A stretch of 13,732 nucleotides of DNA from Proteobacteria bacterium UBA1673 (GTDB lineage: Bacteria; Pseudomonadota; Gammaproteobacteria; Comchoanobacterales; Comchoanobacteraceae). The first letter of the stretch is position 1. Each line of letters begins with the position of its first letter. This document shows positions 7,422-13,732 of this stretch, one piece after another. The position numbers were made by a program, and so were the translations under genes. Below the pieces are notes generated by a model, which was not told where the DNA came from, ran no database searches, and was given only the letters and a program-made list of their open reading frames with translations. The stretch spans positions 1 to 13,732 of the forward strand of contig DCKN01000068.1 of NCBI GenBank assembly GCA_002320385.1. Reading direction: 5' to 3'.

Positions 7422-7441
7422 TCCAGATACAAGCAATGCCC

Positions 7442-7496
7442 CCTATCCAATCGAATCAAGAAATGGCATAGTACGAAGAATATAGAAAAGGATAGG
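7442..7496 (+). promoter_or_regulatory. Possible ribosome-binding-site sequestering stem before dacB
   Basis: CCTATCC (7442-7448) is perfectly complementary to GGATAGG (7490-7496), and the latter contains the dacB Shine-Dalgarno region five bases before the ATG. The intervening loop is 41 nt. If the stem forms in the mRNA it would hide the ribosome binding site. A 7 bp match with a long loop is weak evidence. Confidence 0.25.
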
Positions 7497-7501
7497 TAGT
7501 C

Positions 7502-8965
7502 ATGCAGGATCTACTACGCAACACATGGCAGGTTATATGCCATACATTACTAATTTATCTCATAACCCCAACCTCAGTTGCCGAATCAAGCACAATCGAA
7601 GCGCTGCTCGCCCCGTTACAAAAATCAGCCACTGTGGCTATCATGGTCAGCGATCTTAAAAGCGGGCAAACGCTCATAGCGAAAAACGAAACGATCTATT
7701 TGCAACCCGCCAGCACCATGAAGATATTAACCAGTATCATCGCGACGGAATCACTGCATCATCAACGTCCTTTTACGACTGAGTTACGGGCATATGGTCA
7801 CCAAAATAACCAAATATTTCATGGTGACATTCATCTTGAACTCGGCGCAAATCCAAGTTTCACAGATCTTGATCTTTCAAAATTGGTAACAGAAATCAAA
7901 AAACGTAATATTAGCCAGGTTGATGGCAATCTATTGATTCTTAAAAATCATTTTGATGAGATCGAGAGAATACCAGGCACGGTATGGGATGAACTCAACG
8001 ATTGCTATGCAGCACCGGTATCTGACATCTCGATCAATCAAAACTGTTTTTATCTAACGTTACTTAACTTAGATAATCAGATTAGCCATTACGCAACCGA
8101 GTCGTATCAGCCAACGCAGCTCTCAATCCACATAAAAGATAGCTGTCAGGATCAAAAACACCCTCATTCACATTACCCTGCTTATGGTTACGGCGTATTT
8201 CTAAAACAATACCCCTTTGAACAACCTGATACTTTACGAGGATGCTGGTCAAAAGAAATAGCGTACTGGGTCCTAAAACGCAGCATCAACCATCCTGATC
8301 AATTATTAAAGTCCCGTTTACAAAATGCCTTAAATCAGAACAATATCCAAATTCTTGGCGATACCACAATCATCACGCGTAAACCCGTCACGCAACAGAA
8401 ACCAAAGTGGCGTACAACAATACCCAGCGCACCATTGTCTAATCTATTGCGCGATATGTTGGAAAAATCCAATAATCATATTGCTAACCAGATTTTTAAG
8501 GAATCTGCTTATCAACGACAACAGTCCACAGCAACATGGGAAGATGCCCAAGCACACGCCCAGACGGTATTAGAAAAGTATCAACTCTATGACGAAAACA
8601 GCACCATCACAGACGGTGCAGGTTTATCGAGAAACAATCGAATCACCGCACAACAGCTACAAAACAGCCTCATCGCAATCTACCGCAGCCCCAAGTTAAA
8701 ACCACTAGTACAACTTTTCGCGAATCAGGATAGCGAGCAAAGTACGTTAAGCAAACGATTAGAAAATGTTAATCTTCCTATTTTTGCAAAAACTGGATCG
8801 CTTAGCAGCGTAACCGCGATTGCAGGCTATATGGATCCTTATGGGCCGAAACCAAAAGCATTCACGCTAATAATCAATGGAAATCATGCCACACAAAAAA
8901 ATTATCTTGAGATTGAACCATCGTTACTCCAACAAATTCATGAAATTAACAAGCTAAATTCTTAA
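7502..8965 (+). CDS. dacB: D-alanyl-D-alanine carboxypeptidase/endopeptidase, PBP4 type
   Basis: This is a class C, PBP4-family penicillin-binding protein that removes terminal D-Ala or cleaves cross-links in the periplasm. The three penicillin-binding motifs are in order: STMK at 71-74 (Ser71 nucleophile), SNN at 323-325 and KTGS at 430-433. The long interval between the first two motifs is typical of PBP4, which carries inserted domains there, and DGAGLSRNN at 371-379 is also characteristic. The 487-residue length fits. The N-terminus has a hydrophobic stretch at about 11-22 ending near SVAES, consistent with a signal peptide. GGATAGG precedes the ATG by five bases. It follows the interrupted secreted-protein gene on the same strand. 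Its substrate chemistry links it to alr and murI in the same window, though they are not co-transcribed. Confidence 0.95.
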   Translation: MQDLLRNTWQVICHTLLIYLITPTSVAESSTIEALLAPLQKSATVAIMVSDLKSGQTLIAKNETIYLQPASTMKILTSIIATESLHHQRPFTTELRAYGHQNNQIFHGDIHLELGANPSFTDLDLSKLVTEIKKRNISQVDGNLLILKNHFDEIERIPGTVWDELNDCYAAPVSDISINQNCFYLTLLNLDNQISHYATESYQPTQLSIHIKDSCQDQKHPHSHYPAYGYGVFLKQYPFEQPDTLRGCWSKEIAYWVLKRSINHPDQLLKSRLQNALNQNNIQILGDTTIITRKPVTQQKPKWRTTIPSAPLSNLLRDMLEKSNNHIANQIFKESAYQRQQSTATWEDAQAHAQTVLEKYQLYDENSTITDGAGLSRNNRITAQQLQNSLIAIYRSPKLKPLVQLFANQDSEQSTLSKRLENVNLPIFAKTGSLSSVTAIAGYMDPYGPKPKAFTLIINGNHATQKNYLEIEPSLLQQIHEINKLNS

Positions 8966-8987
8966 TTCATTACTTACATCGTATAAA
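8959..8987 (+). promoter_or_regulatory. Weak promoter candidate for the trkA-like gene
   Basis: TTCTTA (8959-8964) and TATAAA (8982-8987) are spaced by 17 bp at the end of dacB and in the 82 bp spacer before the next gene. The -35 hexamer matches poorly while the -10 is good. Read-through from dacB is equally possible. Confidence 0.25.
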
Positions 8988-9047
8988 TTTCTGCAAACAA
9001 GCGTACTTTGCACTATATACCACAAGAATCAAGACAGCAGCCCGCTT

Positions 9048-10418
9048 ATGAAAATCATTATTGTCGGAGATAATTTAACCGCATGTGCAATTGCAAAATC
9101 ATTGATTCAAGAAGCACACGATATCACATTGATCGGCAACAGCGCTCTACGCCTTAAACATATCGAAGAAACCATAGATATCCAAACGGTATTTGGCGAC
9201 TACACGCATGTTGAAACCTATGATATTGCTGAGTGCGATCAAGCAGACATCATGATTACAGCCACCGAAATACCTGAGATCGATCTTCTAGCATCGATGA
9301 TCGGTATGAATACCTTCGACGTGCCGCTGATGATTACGGTTATTCAAGGGTCAATTTATTGCCATCATCAAAGCATCATGGGGCCAAAAAATAGTGAGAT
9401 ACAACAACAAATTTGGATTAGTCCAGCAGCGCTAATAAGCCACAACATCATTGATCTCATCAATCACCCAGACTATCAGGAAGTGGTTAGCATCACAGAT
9501 TCCCAATGCCTCGCACGGATACAAATTAACCAGAATGACAAACCCAATGCCAAAGCCTGGCTAAAAAACTTGCGCAGTCAAAAACACCCTGGAAAATTAA
9601 TTACGATTATTCGAGATAAAGAACAAATCGCCCACACAAAACAACTTGAAACCCATGACCATGTTCTACTTGCCTGCCCCAGAGAAGACCTCAATCATAT
9701 CATTGCAACATTGAGAACCCCAAAAAGTGTTCAGTCGATTATGATTGCCGGCATCTCAGCCATCACACAAACATTAGTCGATAAAATATCACCAAATATT
9801 CACCTAAAAGTGATTGAGAAAGACATAACCAAAGCAACCAACTTTGCAGAAAAAAACAACCATACCACTGTTCTAGAAGGAGATATCAATGATGCGGAAC
9901 TACTCGTATCTGAAAAAATCGACCAGACCGATGCCTTTTTTGCCCTCAGTCATGATGACGAAGACAATCTCGTCGCCGCGCTCCAAGCAAAACGTCATCG
10001 TGTAGAAACGGTGACCTCATTGGTCTACCGCCCTGAAATATCACCAATTATCGAAGAAAACGATATCTTCAGCATCGAACCACAAAAAATGATCGTCGAA
10101 AAAGTGTACGCCATCATTCATAGTGACACCATCACCAAAAAGTACAGCTTACACAAAGATACTGGAGAAATCATCTGCTGCCGCATACCGAAACATCTTG
10201 ACAAAAAAAGCATCGACATATTACAACTGAATGACCAAAGCCTAGTCCTTGACTGGCGGCGCAAGCAAAAAACATTACACACACAACGAACAACGATCAT
10301 GCATCACCAAGACCAAATTGCATTTTATCTCGATAGCCAAGAAGCCGTAGCAAAACTACAAGAAAAACTCTCAACACCTAAGCAATCGCTATTCGAATAC
10401 TTAGGACTTAGTCACTAA
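9048..10418 (+). CDS. trkA: TrkA-like potassium-transport regulatory protein with degenerate nucleotide-binding loops
   Basis: TrkA is the peripheral, cytoplasmic NAD(H)/ATP-binding subunit that gates Trk potassium channels. It is made of two RCK (Rossmann plus TrkA-C) units. The protein is 456 residues, essentially the length of E. coli TrkA (458). The two-unit layout is visible: strand MKIIIVGDN at 1-9 with a TrkA-C part to about 220, then a second Rossmann start SIMIAGIS at 230-237 and a C-terminal TrkA-C part. The HDDEDNLVAALQAK block after the second nucleotide fold is well preserved. Both GxGxxG loops are lost, reading GDNLTA (7-12) and GISAIT (235-240). The family call comes from overall pattern and length. 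The protein may be a TrkA that no longer binds nucleotide, or a diverged paralogue. No trkH/trkG channel gene is in the window. The Shine-Dalgarno sequence is weak. Confidence 0.78.
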   Translation: MKIIIVGDNLTACAIAKSLIQEAHDITLIGNSALRLKHIEETIDIQTVFGDYTHVETYDIAECDQADIMITATEIPEIDLLASMIGMNTFDVPLMITVIQGSIYCHHQSIMGPKNSEIQQQIWISPAALISHNIIDLINHPDYQEVVSITDSQCLARIQINQNDKPNAKAWLKNLRSQKHPGKLITIIRDKEQIAHTKQLETHDHVLLACPREDLNHIIATLRTPKSVQSIMIAGISAITQTLVDKISPNIHLKVIEKDITKATNFAEKNNHTTVLEGDINDAELLVSEKIDQTDAFFALSHDDEDNLVAALQAKRHRVETVTSLVYRPEISPIIEENDIFSIEPQKMIVEKVYAIIHSDTITKKYSLHKDTGEIICCRIPKHLDKKSIDILQLNDQSLVLDWRRKQKTLHTQRTTIMHHQDQIAFYLDSQEAVAKLQEKLSTPKQSLFEYLGLSH

Positions 10419-10431
10419 AAAAATCCCACAC

Positions 10432-10450
10432 TTGAGTCAGCCGGTCTCAA
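10432..10450. terminator. Weak hairpin in the trkA/era convergent junction
   Basis: TTGAG (10432-10436) pairs with CTCAA (10446-10450) around a 9 nt loop in the 55 bp space between two convergent genes. Reading on the minus strand, seven T residues (10423-10417) follow the stem after 8 nt, so it might weakly terminate transcripts leaving era. The stem is short and the distance to the T-run is not canonical. Confidence 0.3.
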
Positions 10451-10473
10451 CCATAAAATATGATTGCTCAGAA

Positions 10474-11340
10474 TTATTCAGAGGGCGCCCCTACTTTGAC
10501 CCAAGTTTTCAGGAAAATGGGATAATCAAAATGCTTTTCCATCATCAAACGCGCCTGCGAGCCAATCTGTTTGATTTTTGACCCACCTTTACCAATCACC
10601 ACAGCTTTTTGAGTAGGCGAATTAACCCAAATAGTCACATAAATATGGCGAACATCTTTTACAATCTTCTCTAAGTCCACCGACACACAGAGATCATACG
10701 GAATCTCTTCATGCAAAAACTCTAAAAGTTTTGCACGCACCATTTCCTGTATTAAAAAAGCATCGTCATGCTCCGTTACAATATCAACAGGAAACTGAGC
10801 CTCACCGAAAGGCATTGCATCACAAATTTCTTGATGCAATAAATCCATGTGTAATTTTCTTAAAGCTGAAAGCGTCAAAATCTTTTCAAATGCATATCGA
10901 GACTGAAGCGCATCAATCGCTTTGGCCATCCTTTCAGGCGCACTGGACAACTTGTCCAACTTGTTGACACAACCAATCACAGGACCATCAAAATCTTTCA
11001 AGACCTGCAACGCAGCCTCATCATCCTCATTCCACTGAGAGCCTGCAACCACAAATAAGGCAATATCCGCCTCAAAAACGCTCTTCGCAGCCACTCGATT
11101 TAGCTTAGTACGACGCTTTAGCCGGCTCTGTACCCCTGGCGTATCTAACATCACATACTGATAGGGAAAGTCAGTGACCACACCCATAATTTCTGTCTGT
11201 GTTGTCTGGGCTTTACGCGTCACAATGCTCACTGAATGACCCAGCAACGCATTAAACATTGTTGACTTACCAACATTGGGCCGACCGATAATTGCACAGT
11301 ATCCAAATTGTTTAACTTCATTATTCTTATGATTGTCCAT
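10474..11340 (-). CDS. era: GTPase Era
   Basis: Era is an essential GTPase that binds the 3' end of 16S rRNA and assists 30S assembly. From the ATG at 11340 the protein has 288 residues. The G1 loop is GRPNVGKS (19-26), the G2 region holds QTT at 45-47, G3 is DTPG (66-69), and G4 is NKLD (126-129). The C-terminal KH domain carries the GKGG loop at 250-253. The switch region reads RKAQTTQTE where RKPQTTRHR is common, a modest divergence. The ATG at 11340 is preferred because the protein then begins just before the first strand as in other Era proteins, and AAGGA lies ten bases upstream. The frame is open for 29 more codons from 11427, but that part lies inside rnc. The gene overlaps the rnc end by 14 bp, so the two are translated from one message. 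Confidence 0.97.
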   Translation of the reverse strand: MDNHKNNEVKQFGYCAIIGRPNVGKSTMFNALLGHSVSIVTRKAQTTQTEIMGVVTDFPYQYVMLDTPGVQSRLKRRTKLNRVAAKSVFEADIALFVVAGSQWNEDDEAALQVLKDFDGPVIGCVNKLDKLSSAPERMAKAIDALQSRYAFEKILTLSALRKLHMDLLHQEICDAMPFGEAQFPVDIVTEHDDAFLIQEMVRAKLLEFLHEEIPYDLCVSVDLEKIVKDVRHIYVTIWVNSPTQKAVVIGKGGSKIKQIGSQARLMMEKHFDYPIFLKTWVKVGAPSE

Positions 11341-12016
11341 TTGACCATAATCCTTTTGTTTGTAATTGATCCAATATATTTCCAGCTGCACGCTGTTGCG
11401 CCTCACGCTTCGATGCAGCCTCTGCATACGCTTGTAACTGCAAGCGCTCTATAGAAACACTCACAGCAAAACGAGTCTTCGCATCTGCCTGCTCAACCAC
11501 GGTATACTCTGGCAGCGCATATTGGTGCTTTTGGCAAAACTCTTGAAGATTTGTTTTAGCGTCTTTTTGCACCAAAGCTAAAAAATCCTCGGCAAAAAAC
11601 TGTCGATAACAATGCGCCACCATCCGTGCCACAGCTGCATGACCTGCATCCAAATAAACTGCTGCGACAATTGCTTCAAACCCATCAGCCAACATACCGT
11701 CAGCGGATTGTTGATTGCCATTGATTGATTTACCAACCAGAAAATATCGATCCAACTGAATTTTCTTTGCAATAACCACCAGTGTTTTTTTACATACCAA
11801 ATGCGCACGCAACCGAGTTAACGCACCTTCGCTCACCAGCGGATGTTTCTGAAATAGTAAATCGCTGATCACAAAACCCAGTAAAGCGTCCCCAAGATAC
11901 TCCAGTCGCTGATTGTTGTGAGCTGAAAAACTTGCATGCGTCACAGCTGTTTCTAACAGAGATATCATGGAAAAATGATGACCAATATCCGCTTGTAATC
12001 GGTCGAGATCAGCCAT
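11327..12016 (-). CDS. rnc: Ribonuclease III
   Basis: RNase III cuts double-stranded RNA, including the 16S/23S rRNA precursors. The protein is 229 residues: a nuclease domain at 1-150 and a double-stranded RNA-binding domain at about 153-223, ending in the KREAQQRAA helix. The signature reads NQRLEYLGD (35-43). Aligned to E. coli, the metal-site acids Glu41, Asp45, Asp114 and Glu117 correspond to Glu39, Asp43, Asp111 and Glu114 and are present, as is Glu63 (E. coli Glu65). The conserved acidic residue at E. coli position 38 is Gln36 here (codon CAG). The ATG directly follows the lepB stop (TAAATG), and a GGAG lies 11 bases upstream inside lepB, so translation is coupled. The 3' end overlaps era. 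Confidence 0.97.
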   Translation of the reverse strand: MADLDRLQADIGHHFSMISLLETAVTHASFSAHNNQRLEYLGDALLGFVISDLLFQKHPLVSEGALTRLRAHLVCKKTLVVIAKKIQLDRYFLVGKSINGNQQSADGMLADGFEAIVAAVYLDAGHAAVARMVAHCYRQFFAEDFLALVQKDAKTNLQEFCQKHQYALPEYTVVEQADAKTRFAVSVSIERLQLQAYAEAASKREAQQRAAGNILDQLQTKGLWSNGQS

Positions 12017-12961
12017 TTACAATGATTCTCCAATTCGACTCCAATCCGGATACCAACCATTCCAACTCAACAAGATATACATCACGCGTCCTAGCAAAAA
12101 CTTTTCTTCAACCGGACCAAAATAACGACTATCCATGCTGTTATCGCGATTATCTCCCATCATGTAGTAAGAGCCTTTGGGCACCACCAAGTCAATATCA
12201 AAATCAGGAGCCAAAGCGCCAGTTCGCACAAGAATATCATGCGTCTTCCCGGGTAAAAATTCTTTGCGCTTCGACAACAATTCTCTCTGTCCTGAACCTA
12301 GTTCAGGCTCAAAACCGAGATACTCCTGAGGAATCATCTGGCCGTTAATTTTTAATTGTTTATTGCGATACTCAATGCGATCACCTGGCAGCCCGACCAC
12401 GCGCTTTACATAAATAACACGATATGGGTCGTTAGGATAGCGAAACAAAGCGATATCGCCACGCTTAGGATCACCATAATTAGCAATCTTCGTATTGATA
12501 ATTGGCAAGTGCCATCCATATGAAAACTGATTGACCAATAAGAAATCACCGGGACGAACCGTTGGCTCTAAAGAGCCAGTTGGCACACGGTAATGCTGCA
12601 CACAGAAATTACGGATCACAAATACCACCAATAAAAATGTGGCATACTCATGGCAAAAAGTGATGGTATCGGCTAAAAACCCATCTGTTTCCATCTGTGA
12701 TTTAAGCTGTTCCGGGTAAGCAAAGCGATACACATAAGCGATCACACAAGCAACAATGGTAAATAGCGCTAAAAATAGCTCAACGCCGAGTAACAAGATC
12801 GCCAAGCCCAAAGCCCCCATAAAGCACATACTGCGTCCAGTTTTTTGGGCATCTTTTCCTAAAAAACCAAGTAAACCAGTACCATCAGCACAATAAATAG
12901 CCTTAAATTGCAAAGACAATCCTGCTAAAAAAGCAAGCGCACAAATAAATTCATATGACAT
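12017..12961 (-). CDS. lepB: Signal peptidase I
   Basis: LepB removes signal peptides from secreted proteins at the periplasmic face of the inner membrane. The catalytic Ser130 is in PTGSLEP and the general-base Lys186 in KRVVGLPGD. The GDNRDNSMDSR block (269-279) is intact. The 314-residue length is close to E. coli LepB (324). Hydrophobic segments lie at about 3-23, 45-78 (long, perhaps more than one pass) and 106-120, so the N-terminal membrane part may have one extra segment compared with E. coli. The residue after the nucleophile is Leu instead of the usual Met. A GGGG stretch is the only ribosome-binding-like sequence before the ATG. A strong extended -10 promoter lies upstream, so lepB-rnc-era can be transcribed independently of lepA. 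Confidence 0.97.
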   Translation of the reverse strand: MSYEFICALAFLAGLSLQFKAIYCADGTGLLGFLGKDAQKTGRSMCFMGALGLAILLLGVELFLALFTIVACVIAYVYRFAYPEQLKSQMETDGFLADTITFCHEYATFLLVVFVIRNFCVQHYRVPTGSLEPTVRPGDFLLVNQFSYGWHLPIINTKIANYGDPKRGDIALFRYPNDPYRVIYVKRVVGLPGDRIEYRNKQLKINGQMIPQEYLGFEPELGSGQRELLSKRKEFLPGKTHDILVRTGALAPDFDIDLVVPKGSYYMMGDNRDNSMDSRYFGPVEEKFLLGRVMYILLSWNGWYPDWSRIGESL

Positions 12962-12975
12962 AACAAACCCCGAAC

Positions 12976-12994
12976 ATCCAATTGATTTTTGGAT
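12976..12994. other. Hairpin in the lepB leader
   Basis: ATCCAA (12976-12981) pairs with TTGGAT (12989-12994) around a 7 nt loop, located in the predicted 5' leader between the promoter and the G-rich ribosome-binding stretch of lepB. It could influence leader structure; the six-pair stem is modest. Confidence 0.25.
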
Positions 12995-13009
12995 AATTAA
13001 TTTTTGAAA

Positions 13010-13038
13010 ATTTTACCACAACCACGCAAGAAGCTCAA
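13010..13038 (-). promoter_or_regulatory. Extended -10 promoter for lepB-rnc-era
   Basis: On the minus strand, TTGAGC (13038-13033) and TAAAAT (13015-13010) are spaced by exactly 17 bp, and the -10 is preceded by TGG, giving the TGnTAAAAT extended form. Predicted transcription would begin near 13003, leaving a leader of about 42 nt to the lepB ATG. This is the best-looking promoter in the window. It overlaps the stop codon of a tiny putative ORF. Confidence 0.55.
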
Positions 13039-13150
13039 GCAACCAGGCACAATCATGAGCCACAAACAATAGAAGCCCACCAACTATACTACCTATTCCA
13101 CCAGCAAACCACACCGTGGCGGAAAAATAAATCAACAAGAAAACACACAA
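13013..13150 (-). CDS. Doubtful 45-residue hydrophobic ORF between lepA and lepB
   Basis: The frame begins after TGA at 13159-13157, has a possible TTG start at 13150 and ends at TAA 13015-13013. The translation is strongly hydrophobic and glycine/leucine rich in the middle (SATVWFAGGIGSIVGGLLLF), ending HDCAWLLELLAWLW. It would make one or two membrane helices. There is no Shine-Dalgarno sequence or ATG, and its end overlaps the lepB promoter. It might be a small membrane protein, the remnant of a decayed membrane gene together with the ORF at 13183, or chance coding in T-rich DNA. I do not recognise it. Confidence 0.2.
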   Translation of the reverse strand: MCVFLLIYFSATVWFAGGIGSIVGGLLLFVAHDCAWLLELLAWLW

Positions 13151-13182
13151 GAAGCGTCAATCAACACAAGTGAGCAGTGAGG

Positions 13183-13383
13183 TCATTTAAAAGAAAGGGC
13201 GAACCACCGCAACAGCGAAATCAGAGCAAAAAATGACAAAATCTCTTTCCACGATTGTGTCGAGTAGCGCCAGCGATACGCCGCTAACCCGAAAAACAAA
13301 ATAAAACTTGCATACAAAAATACGATACCCATATCCCATCCAGCATTAGACAATACACAATCACTGTCATGACACGTCACCAC
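13183..13383 (-). CDS. Hypothetical small membrane protein
   Basis: This frame begins with two GTG codons (13383, 13380) and encodes up to 66 residues. Two hydrophobic segments are visible at about 18-37 and 47-64, separated by a short basic loop (YRWRYSTQSWK). The upstream sequence has only a weak AGG. An ATG at 13332 (codon 18) has a GGATGGGAT stretch just before it and would give a 49-residue protein starting at the first membrane segment. No family is recognised. It lies between lepA and lepB, genes that are commonly adjacent, so it is either an inserted small gene or noncoding spacer. Confidence 0.35.
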   Translation of the reverse strand: MVTCHDSDCVLSNAGWDMGIVFLYASFILFFGLAAYRWRYSTQSWKEILSFFALISLLRWFALSFK

Positions 13384-13431
13384 AGCGGGCCTAGTTTACA
13401 TATTAACATAGAAATCTCAGAAAACCAGCAC

Positions 13432-13464
13432 ATCAAGGGTTAATTAATTACCATTTTCCTTGAT
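13432..13464. repeat. 7 bp inverted repeat downstream of lepA
   Basis: ATCAAGG (13432-13438) and CCTTGAT (13458-13464) are exact inverse complements separated by 19 nt that include TTAATTAATTA. It lies 48 bp past the lepA stop. No T-run follows it in either direction, so it does not look like an intrinsic terminator. It may be a regulator site or chance. Confidence 0.25.
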
Positions 13465-13511
13465 ATTTCATACATCTATAAACAAACAGCACATAACCTT
13501 GCGAATAGCCA

Positions 13512-13732
13512 CTAGTCAGACTTACTTGAATCAACTTTTAAAATTGCTAAAAAAGCATCTTGCGGTAAAGATACTTTACCAATTTGTTTCATACGTTTTT
13601 TACCGGCTTTTTGCTTCTCTAAAAGTTTTTTCTTTCGAGTGATATCACCACCATAGCATTTGGCAGTCACATTTTTGCGCATAGCACTCACCGTTTCCCT
13701 AGCCACGATTTTACCACCAATTGCAGCTTGAA
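13512..13732 (-). CDS. lepA: Elongation factor 4 (LepA), C-terminal part
   Basis: About 73 C-terminal residues of LepA (EF4) are present; the gene runs off the right edge. The segment matches the unique LepA C-terminal domain: AAIGGKIVARETVSAMRKN, then AKCYGGD, KKLLEKQK, GKKRMKQIG and FLAILKVDS. LepA is a ribosome-binding translational GTPase. The Met-like start at 13706 is a GTG valine codon inside the gene, not a real start, because the LepA pattern continues upstream to the window edge. In many proteobacteria lepB follows lepA directly; here 550 bp intervene. Confidence 0.96.
   Translation of the reverse strand, partial: QAAIGGKIVARETVSAMRKNVTAKCYGGDITRKKKLLEKQKAGKKRMKQIGKVSLPQDAFLAILKVDSSKSD

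Larger units (their letters stand above)
12962..13511. other. 550 bp lepA-lepB interval
   Basis: This stretch contains no recognisable conserved gene. Starting next to lepB it holds the lepB leader hairpin, the extended -10 promoter, two doubtful hydrophobic ORFs (ending at 13013 and 13183) and, near lepA, a 7 bp inverted repeat (13432-13464). I see no tRNA, riboswitch motif or transposon end. Confidence 0.5.

Noticed and set aside
10474..11427. A longer Era starting at 11427
   Set aside because: The extra 29 residues fall inside the rnc double-stranded RNA-binding domain and are not part of Era; ATG 11340 matches the normal N-terminus.
11932..12348. A 138-codon plus-strand open frame opposite rnc and lepB
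   Set aside because: It lies wholly antisense to two well-supported genes and its translation has no domain-like character.
13512..13706. A 64-residue independent gene at the right edge
   Set aside because: Its apparent start is an internal GTG valine, and the LepA C-terminal pattern continues unbroken to the window edge.
1..13732. CRISPR arrays, insertion sequences, tRNA genes, toxin-antitoxin or defence systems
   Set aside because: No regularly spaced repeats, transposase motifs, terminal repeats or tRNA-like cloverleaf sequences were seen; the gene content is housekeeping.

Overview
This 13.7 kb window looks like core chromosome of a moderately AT-rich gammaproteobacterium. The lepB-rnc-era order downstream of lepA, a three-gene petABC bc1 operon, a PlsC/YihG-type acyltransferase, a PBP4-type DacB and a TrkA homologue all fit that class. 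Several proteins are unusually divergent at conserved sites, and one secreted-protein gene is broken by an amber codon. That would suit a fast-evolving, possibly host-associated lineage such as Legionellales/Coxiellaceae, but this placement is inference from sequence feel and not a phylogeny.

Layout. From 1 to 5980 everything is on the minus strand. Read in the direction of transcription it runs petA (Rieske), petB (cytochrome b), petC (cytochrome c1), alr (alanine racemase), murI (glutamate racemase), a 161 bp gap with a hairpin and a good sigma70-like promoter, hemC (porphobilinogen deaminase), then the 5' part of a membrane acyltransferase that leaves the window. A 163 bp divergent spacer (5981-6143) separates this from a plus-strand block: an uncharacterised secreted protein interrupted by an in-frame TAG (6144-7421), dacB/PBP4 (7502-8965) and a degenerate trkA-like gene (9048-10418). 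After a 55 bp convergent junction, the minus strand carries era, rnc and lepB (10474-12961). A 550 bp interval follows with a strong lepB promoter and two doubtful tiny membrane ORFs, and then the 3' end of lepA (13512 to the window edge).

How the genes work together. PetABC is the quinol:cytochrome c oxidoreductase of the respiratory chain. HemC feeds the haem pathway that PetB and PetC depend on. Alr and MurI supply D-Ala and D-Glu for peptidoglycan, and DacB trims the peptidoglycan. LepB cleaves signal peptides of exported proteins. RNase III and Era act in rRNA maturation and 30S assembly, and LepA (EF4) acts on the ribosome.

I found no mobile element, CRISPR array, tRNA or rRNA, and no clear new defence or biosynthetic system. 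The items most worth a second look are residue-level: both Rossmann glycine loops are lost in TrkA, the substrate-site Asn of MurI is replaced by His, a conserved acidic residue of RNase III is replaced by Gln, cytochrome b has an extra N-terminal hydrophobic segment, and an otherwise intact 425-codon gene contains an amber codon.
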